A DNA stretch of 64,000 bases from Rhytidiadelphus loreus (Eukaryota; Streptophyta; Bryopsida; Hypnales; Hylocomiaceae): positions 46,189,025 through 46,253,024 of the forward strand of contig OX344763.1 of assembly GCA_947034895.1 (NCBI GenBank). The letters are read 5' to 3'. Below are positions 1 through 10,317 of this stretch, in pieces (within the stretch, counting starts at the first letter, position 1; each line of letters begins with the position of its first letter). A model generated the notes under the pieces. It did no database searches, was not told the origin of the DNA, and saw nothing but the letters and a program-made list of their open reading frames with translations. The translations under genes were made by a program, and so were the position numbers.

Positions 1-13
1 ATCAATATTCTAC

Positions 14-1205
14 TTACTGAGAGACACCCAAACACTTGATGAAGTTCTCGAACTCGGTGTATTCTGAGTTTGAGACCATAGTTCTGTACCATGAAGCATC
101 ATGTTTCGTGATCAATTCCTTCTCCTCGGGCTGCACACAGAACCACTGATCCATTAGACAAGAAAATCTAGATACTGATCTGGTCAAACATGACACCTAC
201 ATATGTCAAAATTTCAACATATGCAGTTAACAATATTTGCAAGAATGATACATGGCAGTTTAAGTGCAAAGTAAGGAGTACCTTGAGCTAGCTCCTCTTG
301 CTCTGTAACTTCTCAGCCTTGGTCTTGGTCTGCCTTTCCTGGGACATCCACCTTGACATCCACTTTAATCAAATCAGGGTTACCCATCATGGTTACCCAT
401 GATATTGCGGGGAAGCACATAGTCCTTGACAAGAGACTTCTTCTCATGCGTGCCGAAGATGGTGTCCAACTTTTCAAAAGCTGGCTTGGTCCAGATGATG
501 AACCATCCAAGGTGACCACCTGCAATTGAATAACCCGAAATATAATTAAGAGAATTTTCGAAACGCAGAAGAAGTGACAGTTGGTAACAACAAAACCCAA
601 AAATCTAGGATTTACACCGGAAAAGTGAAAGGTATTCACCACTAACTTCGTGGCAATGCACATACTTTGCAATTTCATCTTTCCCGACAATGCACGTACC
701 GAGCCACATCACATAAGAATATTATACAAGTGATTGAATAACAAGGGTTTAGTAGAGAGTAAATCAAACCCCCAAGCCCTAAGAATTAAAACCTACCTAT
801 CATTCCAAAAAAATTAGGGTTCCGAGTACAGTTACGTTCTCACCTGGGGCAAGCTGGAGGAGGTTCAAGCGGTTCACAGACACGATCTCGACGCCGAGAA
901 TGTTCGTGAAGGACTTAACAAGCTTAGCCCCTCAATCCCATACACAACGAGAGGTCCACGATGTGAAAATACCTCCTGTTCCCTCATACTATGACTATGA
1001 CTGGCCTAATACTATAACTGGCCTTAACCTTTTCGACATCAGCATAAGCTCCAAGCGCCTTCAGCAGCTTCACAGCTTCACACCACCGCCACTCACGCTC
1101 ACCCAACCTGGAGTATATGTAGCGCAAGAGATGCGTACATTTGGAGGGAATTCTCGCCTTCGTAGAACAACTGCAACCAAAACCCCACGCAGTCAGAATG
1201 TGCAA
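14..1205 (-). pseudogene. RPL4: Ribosomal protein uL4 (RPL4) pseudogene, introns retained
   Basis: Degenerate copy of cytosolic large-subunit protein uL4. Read on the minus strand, about 984-1080 gives AVKLLKALGAYADVEKVKAS, 838-960 gives GPLVVYGIEG then KLVKSFTNILGVEIVSVNRL and NLLQLAPG, 350-517 gives [20 protein letters not shown] and YVLPR, and 14-115 gives the plant-type tail SNSEYTEFENFIKCLGVSQ with a stop at 14-16. The splice junction between LAPG and GHLG is intact (donor GTGAGA near 840, acceptor TTGCAG near 520), so this is not a processed copy. It is broken. One G is missing in the GGGG run near 930, which shifts the frame inside EGAKLVK. A 13-base tandem duplication near 385-410 (ATGGGTAACC repeated) shifts it again. 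The stretch between IRP and RGPL is scrambled. The N-terminal third and about 100 residues before the tail are not visible. RPL4 family identity is certain; pseudogene status rests on the two frame breaks. Confidence 0.85.
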
Positions 1206-1230
1206 TCAAGTAAAGTAATTGGAAGTGCTA

Positions 1231-1369
1231 GTAATCAGAATGCAATCTAAAACCCTAAACTTGTCCTCGGTAATGCAATCAGAATACAATCAAAATGCAA
1301 TCTAAAAACCTAAGCTTGTCTTCGGTAATGCAATTAGAATGCAATCTAAAACCCTAAAACTTGTCCTCG
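1231..1369. repeat. Three-copy tandem repeat, 39-55 bp units
   Basis: Three consecutive units begin at 1231, 1270 and 1325. Each reads GTAAT(G)CA..AGAATGCAATCTAAAA then CCTAA(A)C.TTGTCCTCG. The middle unit has an extra copy of the ATGCAATC block. It lies just upstream of the recognisable RPL4 pseudogene exons, perhaps in a former intron. The AACCCTAAAC inside each unit resembles plant telomere repeat by chance. Confidence 0.8.
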
Positions 1370-1994
1370 TTAAAAGTTTCTTTGTGAGCACCGCACAGAC
1401 ACGACACCACCACCATCGCAGACACGACACCACCACTTGCGCTCACCCGAGCGTCACCACAATAGACGACCACCACGGCCACAGTTCCTCCCATGTCCAC
1501 CACCACCACTCACTCGAGCGTCACTACAGCAGCCATGGCCAACACAGCTCAGGAGTATGACCTAAACGAAAGCCGCCACTTTCGAATGCTCAGCAAAAAT
1601 AAGCAAAACCTAGAAAACGGCCACATGGAAGCCCTAGTTGCACTTGGACAGCTTTCATCCTGAAATGAAAAGTATGTTCATCCAAAAAACTTTGGGAACG
1701 CGATGGGTGCTAGATTTCGGGAACAAGCCAGGAACACTTTTTTGTGCACCGCACAGTCACCGCACAGTGTCTGGTGAAGGGCCAGAAGGGTTTTTTAAGA
1801 AGATTTTAGTCTTGTTGACTTCAACTAGGAATGAAATTTGCATGAAGAAACTTTTTTGCCTACTTTTTTTTGGAAATGAATCATACTATAGTATTTAATA
1901 ATCGTGCCAAGTTTCAAAGCTTGCAATTGTTTGTAACATTGTGGTGAAGGATTTGAATTTTGTCCGTGCGGTCATTGGCAAGTTTACTCTAGTG
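1370..1994. other. No gene seen; CAC-rich stretch
   Basis: 1400-1520 is rich in CAC/CCAC triplets and reads as a His-rich frame on the plus strand. On the minus strand an ATGGCTGCTG near 1540 is followed quickly by a stop; it resembles an RPL4 start only weakly. I see no supported gene here. Confidence 0.5.
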
Positions 1995-2438
1995 CATTTT
2001 AATTCCATCTAAAATATATGAATATTATACATTTTCCTTCAATCTTATACCTACTTGTACTTAACAATTTTTTTAAGAATGATAATTAATTTTTTTTTTA
2101 AATTTTTTTTACCTAGACTCTCAACTCAATTCTCCACTATAAAGATGTAAAGCTCAAAACTCTGTAGTGCAAAAATTTTAAGTTAAAAATGTTCAAAGTC
2201 AAAAAATTTAGTCCCACAATGTGCTGAAAAACTTGTTTTTTCCACTTTAAACGCAGATATCTTGCAATCTAAGCGGTCAAAAATTCTGAAATTTTTTCCA
2301 CACATTGTCATACTAGTTAGGTGTAAGATCCTATGGTTAGATACAAAAAAAAAGATTCAATTTTTTTACTCTTTGCTATAGGTATGGCAGTTTTGAGTGT
2401 TTTCTGGCAGAAAAAAGGCTTTGGTCCTTTAGGGGTTA
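1995..2438 (+). repeat. Truncated copy of repeat family A (TTAACCCC-ended)
   Basis: Shares order and wording with the right half of the full element at 33452-34384. Common blocks are TTTAATTCCATCTAA, TTTTTCTTTCAATCTTA, TCTCAACTCAATTCT, a T-run with CACATGATCT-like text, GGCAGTTTTGAGTG, and the end TTTAGGGGTTA. The left half of the family is absent. Confidence 0.7.
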
Positions 2439-3636
2439 CGACTAGACTCTATTACTTAGCCAGTTTTTCACATGCGTACTTATAAATGTTGTTTTGCATG
2501 AACAAGACACTAGGACTAACTAACACTCATATCCTTTCTTCACTCGGAATTACTAACTATTTGTTTAAACTTATCAAGAAGACTTAGAATTAATGAAAAC
2601 ATAAAGTTTTATGTGTTTCACGTCTCTAAGACCACTTCTAACTACTTTGGTAGGGACTTTTGCCAAAATTGTCAATAACTCTCTTTTTATGTGTTTTGTA
2701 TAAAACTAATCTAAAAACTAACTAAAAATCTCAAAAAATAGATCCGGAGTTCCAAGTGCTAACTTGAAGGCTCACATATAGGATTGAGACCGTCGGTGGT
2801 ACATACATCCCAACATGTACATAGTCTGCAAGGCTTGACAAGGCAGAAGCAAAAGAATAGGAATGGCAAGTATCGTACTAGAAAAGTGTCATTGCTTTCC
2901 ATGCCTTGTCAACCATGTATAGAAAAACGTCTTCTAAGATGTCTTTCCTAACGACGAAATTGTTACCATGATCGTCACTATATGCGTCCAATATTATAGC
3001 ATCAATGACAACGTATTCCATGTTCCTTGGGCATTAGAAACAATTATGTGGTCGTTGTGGCCTTCACCTTCCATGCCTTCCTCTACAACAAGTTCACCGT
3101 CCATTATCGCTTTCAAAAAGAAGTGACAATAAAAATGATGCTCTGCACATTTTTTCCTTTCAAGGAATCTAGAACTCTTGTATCCTATCCATGTGGACCT
3201 TGTCTTCTATGCATTGTAGAAATACCATGTGGCATGCTTTTCTTACTGTCGAATTCATTACTTTCTGTATGTTGGACTTAGAAGTTTTGTTATAATGGTT
3301 CCTTTTCATTTGGGGGGATCTAAATTTGCTTCTAAATGACTTTCACATTTGTATTGTCAATATAACAAGTATGTTGTCCTCAGGACAATGTCACCTTCAA
3401 AGGACATGTTTTCATACATCTATGAAACACGTGGAGGTGTCTCCAAAAATTGTCGGAGGTACTACACTTCTCTATTGCCTTCAGTGCTCAGCGAGTGGCA
3501 CTCAACGATTAAATCCACCCACACAACATTGTCAAGTAAAAAGCAGTTTGCCTTGGAAAATCATGGGGATTTTGGCTGCGACAAAAAAATGATTGATACT
3601 TAACTATGTCGAATCTTCAAGTCTTTGAATCTTCAA
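2439..3636. other. AT-rich intergenic DNA without recognised genes
   Basis: Only short chance reading frames occur. I recognise no domain, repeat or RNA gene. Confidence 0.5.
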
Positions 3637-4218
3637 CCCGGGGAGGACACTCCCTATGTTTTAGCAAACTACGTGCGGCGGAAAAAGTAAAACAAGTAAT
3701 ACACCTTAAAATTTAATTTCTTTTTCAAAAAAAAAATTATGGATAGATTTTACTACTTTATAAGTTTATGTTTTGAATTATTGGTATTTTTTTGTGCTAA
3801 TAGTAATTAGTTATAAATTTTTGAAGAAAAAAGATACACTGTAAAGCTGAAAATAACTTTCACACCTCTATATTATATAAGAAAAAAAATTTGAAAAATG
3901 AAAAAAAATTATATAGAATAGCTTTCTATTGAAAGTTTATTTTGGTTGAATATTGATGCAATAGTCATCTTCATGTGAGCTCTATAAATATTTTAGTTGG
4001 AGAACATGCCATTTTAGTTCATTTTTCAACCCTTTCTAGACAATATATCTTATGTTATTTGGAATTGAATTTTTTGTCAATAGAAACCTTTAGTCATTGT
4101 TAAACAAAGCTCAAAATTTTAGAATGAAATTATAGTTTATTCAAGGTGAATTACGTGAATTACTTTTTCCACCGCCGCACGTAGGTACCCCAAATGTAGT
4201 GAGAGTGTCCTCCCCTAG
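3637..4218. mobile_element. MITE of about 580 bp with long TIRs and 8-bp target duplication
   Basis: Left end GGGGAGGACACTCCC, followed by TACGTGCGGCGG and AAAAAGTAA. The right end, read backwards, is GGGGAGGACACTCTC, then TACGTGCGGCGG and GGAAAAAGTAA, so the terminal inverted repeats span about 60 bp. ATCTTCAA stands at 3629-3636 and again at 4219-4226, flanking the ends as a direct repeat. The 8-bp duplication would fit hAT-type insertion; 9 bp (Mutator type) cannot be excluded because the next bases are ambiguous. There is no coding capacity inside; the core is AT-rich. Confidence 0.85.
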
Positions 4219-4607
4219 ATCTTCAAACTACTACCCATTGATCTATCTTGTAATGGCTCTAATTAGGTCCAAATGCTAAAGTATGGTAATAACAAATCAA
4301 GGGCTTCGGACATATAAAATAGAACGGCCCAACCATGAGTTGAATTGTTCAAGGGATTGGCTTCTAAATTCCAAACCCACGATGACCAGCAATCATGCCT
4401 CACCAGTGGGAACAACATAAAAGTACGACGTACCATGTGGGAAAAGAACCTCACTTCATTGCATCCACAATACAAAAAGAGTCTAAACAATGGTTTTATT
4501 CGTATTGTCTGCAACAATAAAGTTTACAAGGAAAGACAAGCCACAATACACAAATATTTTTTCAACTTTCACTCCAATTTCAAAGTTGAACTTTAAATAA
4601 GTGTCAC

Positions 4608-5050
4608 CTTCACATCAGAACTTCAAATGGAATGACAGATATCTATTTGAAAAGCTAACACAATTATCTACACTTCCTTCAAATTTCAACTCATTCCAAC
4701 ACTCCATCCAATATGTATGGCCGCCCAAAGTTTCAACCTCTAAAAGTGAGGGCAATAGACCCTCCTTCATTTCAACACTCATAATTCATTCACAAGAATT
4801 CCAAATTGAATGAATAATATCTTCATAGAAAGCTAACAACATTTTATACACTCCCTCAAAGTTTCATTGCAAACAAAAAACGTGTCCGTCTTTTATGATT
4901 GGTTAAAGTCTCAGCCCCTCTTCATAGGAGGCAATAGACCTTCCGCACTCAAACTAATACAACTTTTGATTTAGAACTCCAAATCAAGCAAATGAGATCA
5001 ATTTAAAAAGCTAAACATCATAATACACAATTTCTCTAATTTTCATTTCA
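4608..5050. repeat. Divergent satellite, three units of about 180 bp
   Basis: Three blocks start near 4608, 4793 and 4974. Each carries the order AACT(C)CAAAT.GAATGA, AAAAGCTAACA, ATACACTTCCTTC-like text and AATTTCA. GGCAATAGACC recurs between blocks (4751 and 4930). Identity between units is low, so the array is old. Confidence 0.6.
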
Positions 5051-5426
5051 AAACTCTTCATACACACTTTACAATCGGCCTTCAAACATTCAGGTTTCCC
5101 AAAACTACAATGAGAGAGAAGATAAATAGTGTCCACCTTTTCCTCCACCTTATCAACAACTCCCCACCACATAAGCAAATAGACATCAGCCCTTAACTTG
5201 CTCCTAAGGCTAACTACAATTATAAACTTTCATATTTGGCCCCCTGACTATTTCTTTATCTTTAACTTATAAGGAAAATCACTTCAAAGTCCACCTAGAA
5301 GGCAAATTACTTTCATCTTTTCCTTTCACAACTATAACCATACAAAAATAATTCTATAAAATACTTCAAACACTGAAATCAAACAAGTGCCTATTAGAGG
5401 TAAAAACTAGAATTCCAAGACAACCT

Positions 5427-5915
5427 TCACTCCATTTGCAAAAACTTGAAAATGCATTTGGTAGTTGTAGGAACATATTCAACATGATCCGCCTTCGTTA
5501 AGGGATTGACCAGACCCTCAAACCATCGTTGGTGGCCGCGACTCCTCTTGATTGGCCTGACCATAAAATAGTATTGGTCATCGTTTAGACCTTTAAAGCT
5601 CCCTTCAAATGTTACTTCATGGCTACCGGGTTCAACATATCCAACTTGTAACAAGATTACCAACATGCAAGCATCCTGCTGAAGGTTTTCGTGCCACCGC
5701 TGCTGTATACGAGGCTACTTTGGTAGTCGAGAAGGCCAAGATTCATCTCGTAGATGTACATAAGGTGATCCTAAATCCCGTATCAGAAGTGGCTCATCCG
5801 GTAGTTGCAACAATGAAAGCTCAAATTCACCTTCCGGTTGAGGCTTTTCATCTTGAGACTCAGAAAAAACCCTCCAATTCGACATTCTAAATTTAAAGTG
5901 AAAAACAAACAACAA
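5427..5915 (-). pseudogene. Unrecognised reading frame with one in-frame stop
   Basis: Two stretches in the same minus-strand frame are separated by one TAG near 5716. Upstream part: SNWRVFSESQDEKPQPEGEF and LLQLPDEPLLIRDLGSPYVH. Downstream part: QVGYVEPGSHEVTFEGSF, then DQYYFMVRPIKRSRGHQRWF, ending at a stop at 5427. The composition (charged, W/Y/P-containing, not AT-driven) looks more protein-like than the surrounding frames. I do not recognise the family. It could be a piece of a retroelement or transposase, or an exon of a lost gene. No start, promoter or splice context is convincing. Confidence 0.35.
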
Positions 5916-7537
5916 TATTCCAATTCGATGCAGCTCTCATGTGGATCCTCCTTTTTATACAAATGACTTACACCTCCACAAGAAGGCGTCACCTTGAAGC
6001 TACTTATATAATATATAATATAAATTTTTATACTATGTATGTATATACAACACGACATTGTTCAATTGCACTAGATTCCACACTCAAAATCTCAAATTTC
6101 TCTTACAATCAACCAAATTTCTCCAATCTCACTAAAAAAATTTCCAATCGATGTTGTGCACTCCAACAACTCAAATTATAGGCTTTATAATTCACACAAA
6201 TCACACAATACTACAAATATTCACAAAATTCATCCAAAACTTACACAAACTTGATTACAAGCACAAATATTACTAATTTATTAAACTTGAAAACTTACAA
6301 TGAGTTGTTCATCCTACAACTAAACTAATTTTGAAAAAAAACAAAATCAATCCCTTTTATTTTTTTATTTTTTTATTTTAATATATTTTTTCATCCATCA
6401 TAACTACAATAATCCTATTTACACTATTGAATATCTTTTTAAGTTTAAAATTAACTTTATTCCTATTTTTTTCTAATAAGGGATCCTTAATAGACTATTT
6501 TTTCCTAAATCTTTTTTTTTTTCTAAAAATATTTGTCTACAAGAGTTGAACAAGAAGACAAAGAAGGCACCAAAAGATGATGGACCGATTTGATTCCTAC
6601 TGAACAATTGAGTACCTACCTTCATAGATGTCTATTTATAGACCTACTTGCTTGGCCAATTACCTATCCATCAGTCAATATGGTGTGAAATTTTTCAATT
6701 GTTTTTGCTAGGAGATAGGCGCGAATTGAATGAGTGGAGGCAAGGCTATAGGGTCTAGTTCTAGGATGATGATGGGGTGGATGGATGGATGAACTTGATT
6801 TTGGGTGGATGGTTTTGAAGGTGCAGTAGTTTTTGTAAAGGAACTTAAGGTTTGAATATGGGAGGAGAAATGAGTGTTTCCTATTGGGTTGTAGTTGTGG
6901 CTAGGTTGTCGCTTCCATTTTCCAAATTACGCTTTTTTGTTTGGTCTCTAATTCATACAAGTAGAACAAAGCATTATTTTACTTTGAAAATTTGTATATT
7001 TCTTCCTTACTTGAGGTTCTATTCAAATCCAAAGTCTTTAGATCTTTTTGCAAAGGTAAATTTGAATTATGGAGCTTGAAAGCTTGAAAAAGCCACATTG
7101 ACAAAAGCTTAGTCAACATTGCAAAAAACATTGTGTCACTCTTTGCTCGTCACACCTCATACATACATTACTTTTAGACCCCAACTTTTTGGCAAGACCC
7201 AAACACTAGTCAATAATAAGATCCTATAATTACAAATTCTAAAAAATGAATAAAATTTGATTATCAGCCCTAAATTAAAAAATGTTGTTTGGGGGGTAAT
7301 CTCTAGAATATTTTCTAAATTTTGGGTGAGTGCAACTATATCTATGATTGCTTGAAAACCAGTAGTGTAAAGTATTTTCTCATCGCACAGTTTTGTAAAT
7401 TTCAACTTGATTTTCAAGTAAAGTGAAATCAGTTTGGGACATGTTCATCATGGATGAGTCTAAACATCATTGCATTGCTCTGGAAATTATCAAAAAACAG
7501 CAATAATCATCACATAAAAGAGCACTATTCATTACTT
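5916..7537. other. AT-rich intergenic DNA
   Basis: Contains T-rich runs at 6355-6535 and a short GGAT/GGATGGAT repeat at 6776-6792. No gene or structured repeat was recognised. Confidence 0.5.
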
Positions 7538-8475
7538 AATCCCTAAAGTCCCACATATTGTCCCCTCATTGGACAAAATAGATTTCAGGCACAAGTTCTT
7601 ATGACCTAAATTTCTAGTGAAACTTTTTGAAACTTTTTCATAAGATAGAAAATTTGATTAGCTTCTTGGATATATAATTTTTATTTCAATTGGTCCCAAG
7701 AGCAAAAATTATACCACAAAATGTCTAGAATTGAACTTGACCAGTTGCACAAAAAAATATCACAAAAAGTCAAAATTATTATTATTATTATTTTCTTAAA
7801 ATATAATATTTTTGTCTACATGTGAAGCCTTGATTCATTATATTTGGACTAGTAATGATAAAATTTAGGACAAACTTGTTTTTTGGACAATCTAAGCATA
7901 TTCTTGAAAAAATAACTTAAAAGATTCATTTATGAATGCAATTTTCACAATTTTCCAAAAAAATTGTTTGACAAGGTTAAGTTTGCTTGCTAAAACAATC
8001 TCACCATTGATATTATAGTGTTTCAATTCCATCTTAGAGCTATTAACAATTTAGTTTTTCTTTCAATTTTGAACCTACTTCTACTCAACAATTTATTAAA
8101 GAATGAAAATCAAGTGTGTTTTTTTTTTTTTAAATTTCCCAAACTTTGAATTCAATTCTTCAACATAAATTTTTTTTAACTCAAAGTTTGTAGAGCAAAA
8201 TGTTTTCACAAATGGCAATGAAAGTCATCTGAAATTGCAGGCTAGTTTAAAAAATAAATTCCAACTTTAAATTCTAATATCTTCCAATCTATAGAATCAA
8301 ACTTCAGGAAATTTTTAACACATGATCTGAGACAAGTGAAGTACAATATCTTATAATTAGATTCTCAATAAGAAAAAAAAAATTATTTTGTTTTCTTGGG
8401 TGAATGTAGCTAAACTAGCAGTTTTGAGTGGTTTTTGATCCCCCAAAATGGCCTTGGAACTAGAGTTTGGGGGTT
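7538..8475 (+). repeat. Repeat family A, near full-length, decayed ends
   Basis: Begins TTAATCCCTAAAGTCCC and ends near TTTGGGGGTT. It aligns throughout with 33452-34384: GGACA.....AGGTTCTTATG, GAAACTTTTTGAA, AGCAAAAA..TACCACAAAA, CTACATGTGAAGC.TTGATTCAT, TTAAGTTTGCTTGCTA.AACAATC, and GGCAGTTTTGAGTG-type text. It has no coding capacity and is more diverged than the 33-kb copy. Confidence 0.75.
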
Positions 8476-9371
8476 CTAAAACATCTTTGCTTTTGAAGTG
8501 TTATAGATCTAAGTGTCACTAAGGTATAGAAATCTCAACCGTACAATCTTGTAGTGTGCATGTTGTAGATAATATGAATCAAAATTTGTAGTCATTTGGC
8601 CACCTAGATTGCAAGCCACATATATTATAATGTTTTTGTGTTGAAAAAGGATGCTGAAACTTTTCTAGCAACACATTTGGAGGTGAAATTCAGTTCCTAA
8701 ACCTACTCAAATGAAAAAAAATTAAGCTATGAAGTGATTCAAAACTAGCACACATACACATTGGTGAAAGAAAATCATTCAATTGACTCATTGTGTGCAA
8801 AATGACCTTGAAATGTCATATTGAACCTCCTACTAAATGCTTCTAGACACTTATAACTTCTTCAATTGATATGAATTTTTAGTCACACAAACTTAGACTC
8901 ATATGCACAACTTTTCTCCAAATTTTTTTTATTGAAAATAAACATTGCATAAAGCAAAAATAACCCACCAAAGTTCATTGCAATCCAAAAATGTCATGAT
9001 TTTAAAATTCGAATTGCTCCTAAACATTCAATACAACTTGGATTGACATGAGCATTTTACCACAATAACTAGACTTCAAGGGAAATATAACACAACAAAT
9101 TTTATTGAAAATGAACATTGGATGAAGAAGATACAAGCCCATGAAGTTGCAGTCATCAAATGCAATTTAGTGAACTCAAATTGAACTTCTGAACTTCAAT
9201 TGGCTTACAAAAAATCAGTATATCTTAGATTGCTTTGAAAATTTTACCAAAAAAACTAGAAGAGAGCACAAAATTCCCAACAAGTTATATTAATTTAGAC
9301 ATCCAATGCAAAAGTTAGAGCACTTTGAATTGGACTTGAAACTATGAGAGGCCACTTTTGGTTTAGGGTTA
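8476..9371 (+). repeat. Repeat family B copy, ending TTTAGGGTTA
   Basis: Matches 52502-53475 over its length. Shared blocks are CTTTTGAAGTGTTATA, CAATCTTGTAGTGTGCATGT, AACACATTTGGAGGTGAAAT, CATTCAATTGACTCATTGTG, CAACTTGGATTGACATGA and ACAAGCCCATGAAGTTGCA. It abuts the family A copy directly, and its left end is eroded. The right end lies close to the 3' end of the SPIKE1 locus. Confidence 0.75.
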
Positions 9372-10317
9372 AAAGAAAACAATCGTAAAAGAGCAACAAT
9401 CATAACATGTTCCGGTCATCACAATTTGTGCATAACTGAAATCTTGCACTCATCAGCTGGCGAGGAAAACATAGAAAAAGTCAGATGATAAACTCCCCAA
9501 TAGATCATGAAATGTATATGAAAGACATTTTCAGGTGAGAATGATGATCTCACTTCAATTGGTAAATGTACATTTGATACTCCAAGCCCCAAGGGCCTTT
9601 GAAGCAATGAAGTTGTGTAAACCCTACACAACCCCATAATCCGTGAGTGGTTGAAATCTACCACCTCGAGTAACCACTTGAAGGCCTCGATAAAAAACTT
9701 AAGGGCACAACAAGGGAGATAAAAGTACGAGAATGTTGGGGAACTACAGAATGAAAAAACGTGAAAAAATTTAAGCGCGACGTTCACGAAGAGGGACGCC
9801 TCCAACTCTGGAGATCGAGGGCCAAAGGCCCCATGACAACATTGCTCCACATCTCCGGTTAAGACTGACCTGCTGCCGGGATTAAGATGACGACCAGTGA
9901 TAGCTACCGACTTGTCAGTCGAGAAAAGGAACTGTTAGTAATGAGGTGTATTCATATCAGGGCCTTGTTACCGCATCTACTGAAATAAGACCAAAAGAAT
10001 CTTTAGAAAGTCCCATTAAGAAATAACCTGACCTATCCAATCTATAATTCAAGAACTCTTTCTGCATCTTCACAACTAAAATTTCAGCCCCATCTATGAT
10101 TTGACGAAAGGGATGATTACAATCTGTAACACGATCTCTGCAACCTTTTTGCGTTAGTGCACTCTGCAGGACAATAAAATTACGAACTAGTTTCCCAGGA
10201 TTGGACCACGACAATATCACAGTATTGGAGAAGCTATGAGCTCAGAACCCCTTGAGCTCACTTGGAAATTTTCACCTCGTTGTCATAACCAGAGCAGTTC
10301 ATTTTGACCTCGTATGG
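9372..10317 (-). other. Probable 3' UTR and downstream flank of SPIKE1
   Basis: Minus-strand DNA after the SPIKE1 stop. Two frames are open (9419-9850 and 9957-10220), but neither resembles a known family and neither extends the SPIKE1 protein, whose C terminus (AILSEL, stop) matches that of plant homologues. Base composition is richer in GC than the repeats beyond 9371, consistent with transcribed sequence. I found no unambiguous polyadenylation signal. Confidence 0.4.

Noticed and set aside
1240..1365. Telomere-like CCCTAAA motifs
   Set aside because: They are isolated single copies inside a unit of 39-55 bp, not an uninterrupted heptamer array.
1500..1545. Minus-strand ATGGCTGCTG as the RPL4 start codon
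   Set aside because: Only the first few residues fit and a stop follows at once; no further N-terminal RPL4 text was found.
9419..10220. Two minus frames downstream of the SPIKE1 stop as extra exons or a second gene
   Set aside because: The SPIKE1 C terminus is already complete, and neither frame resembles a known protein; more simply 3' UTR or flank.
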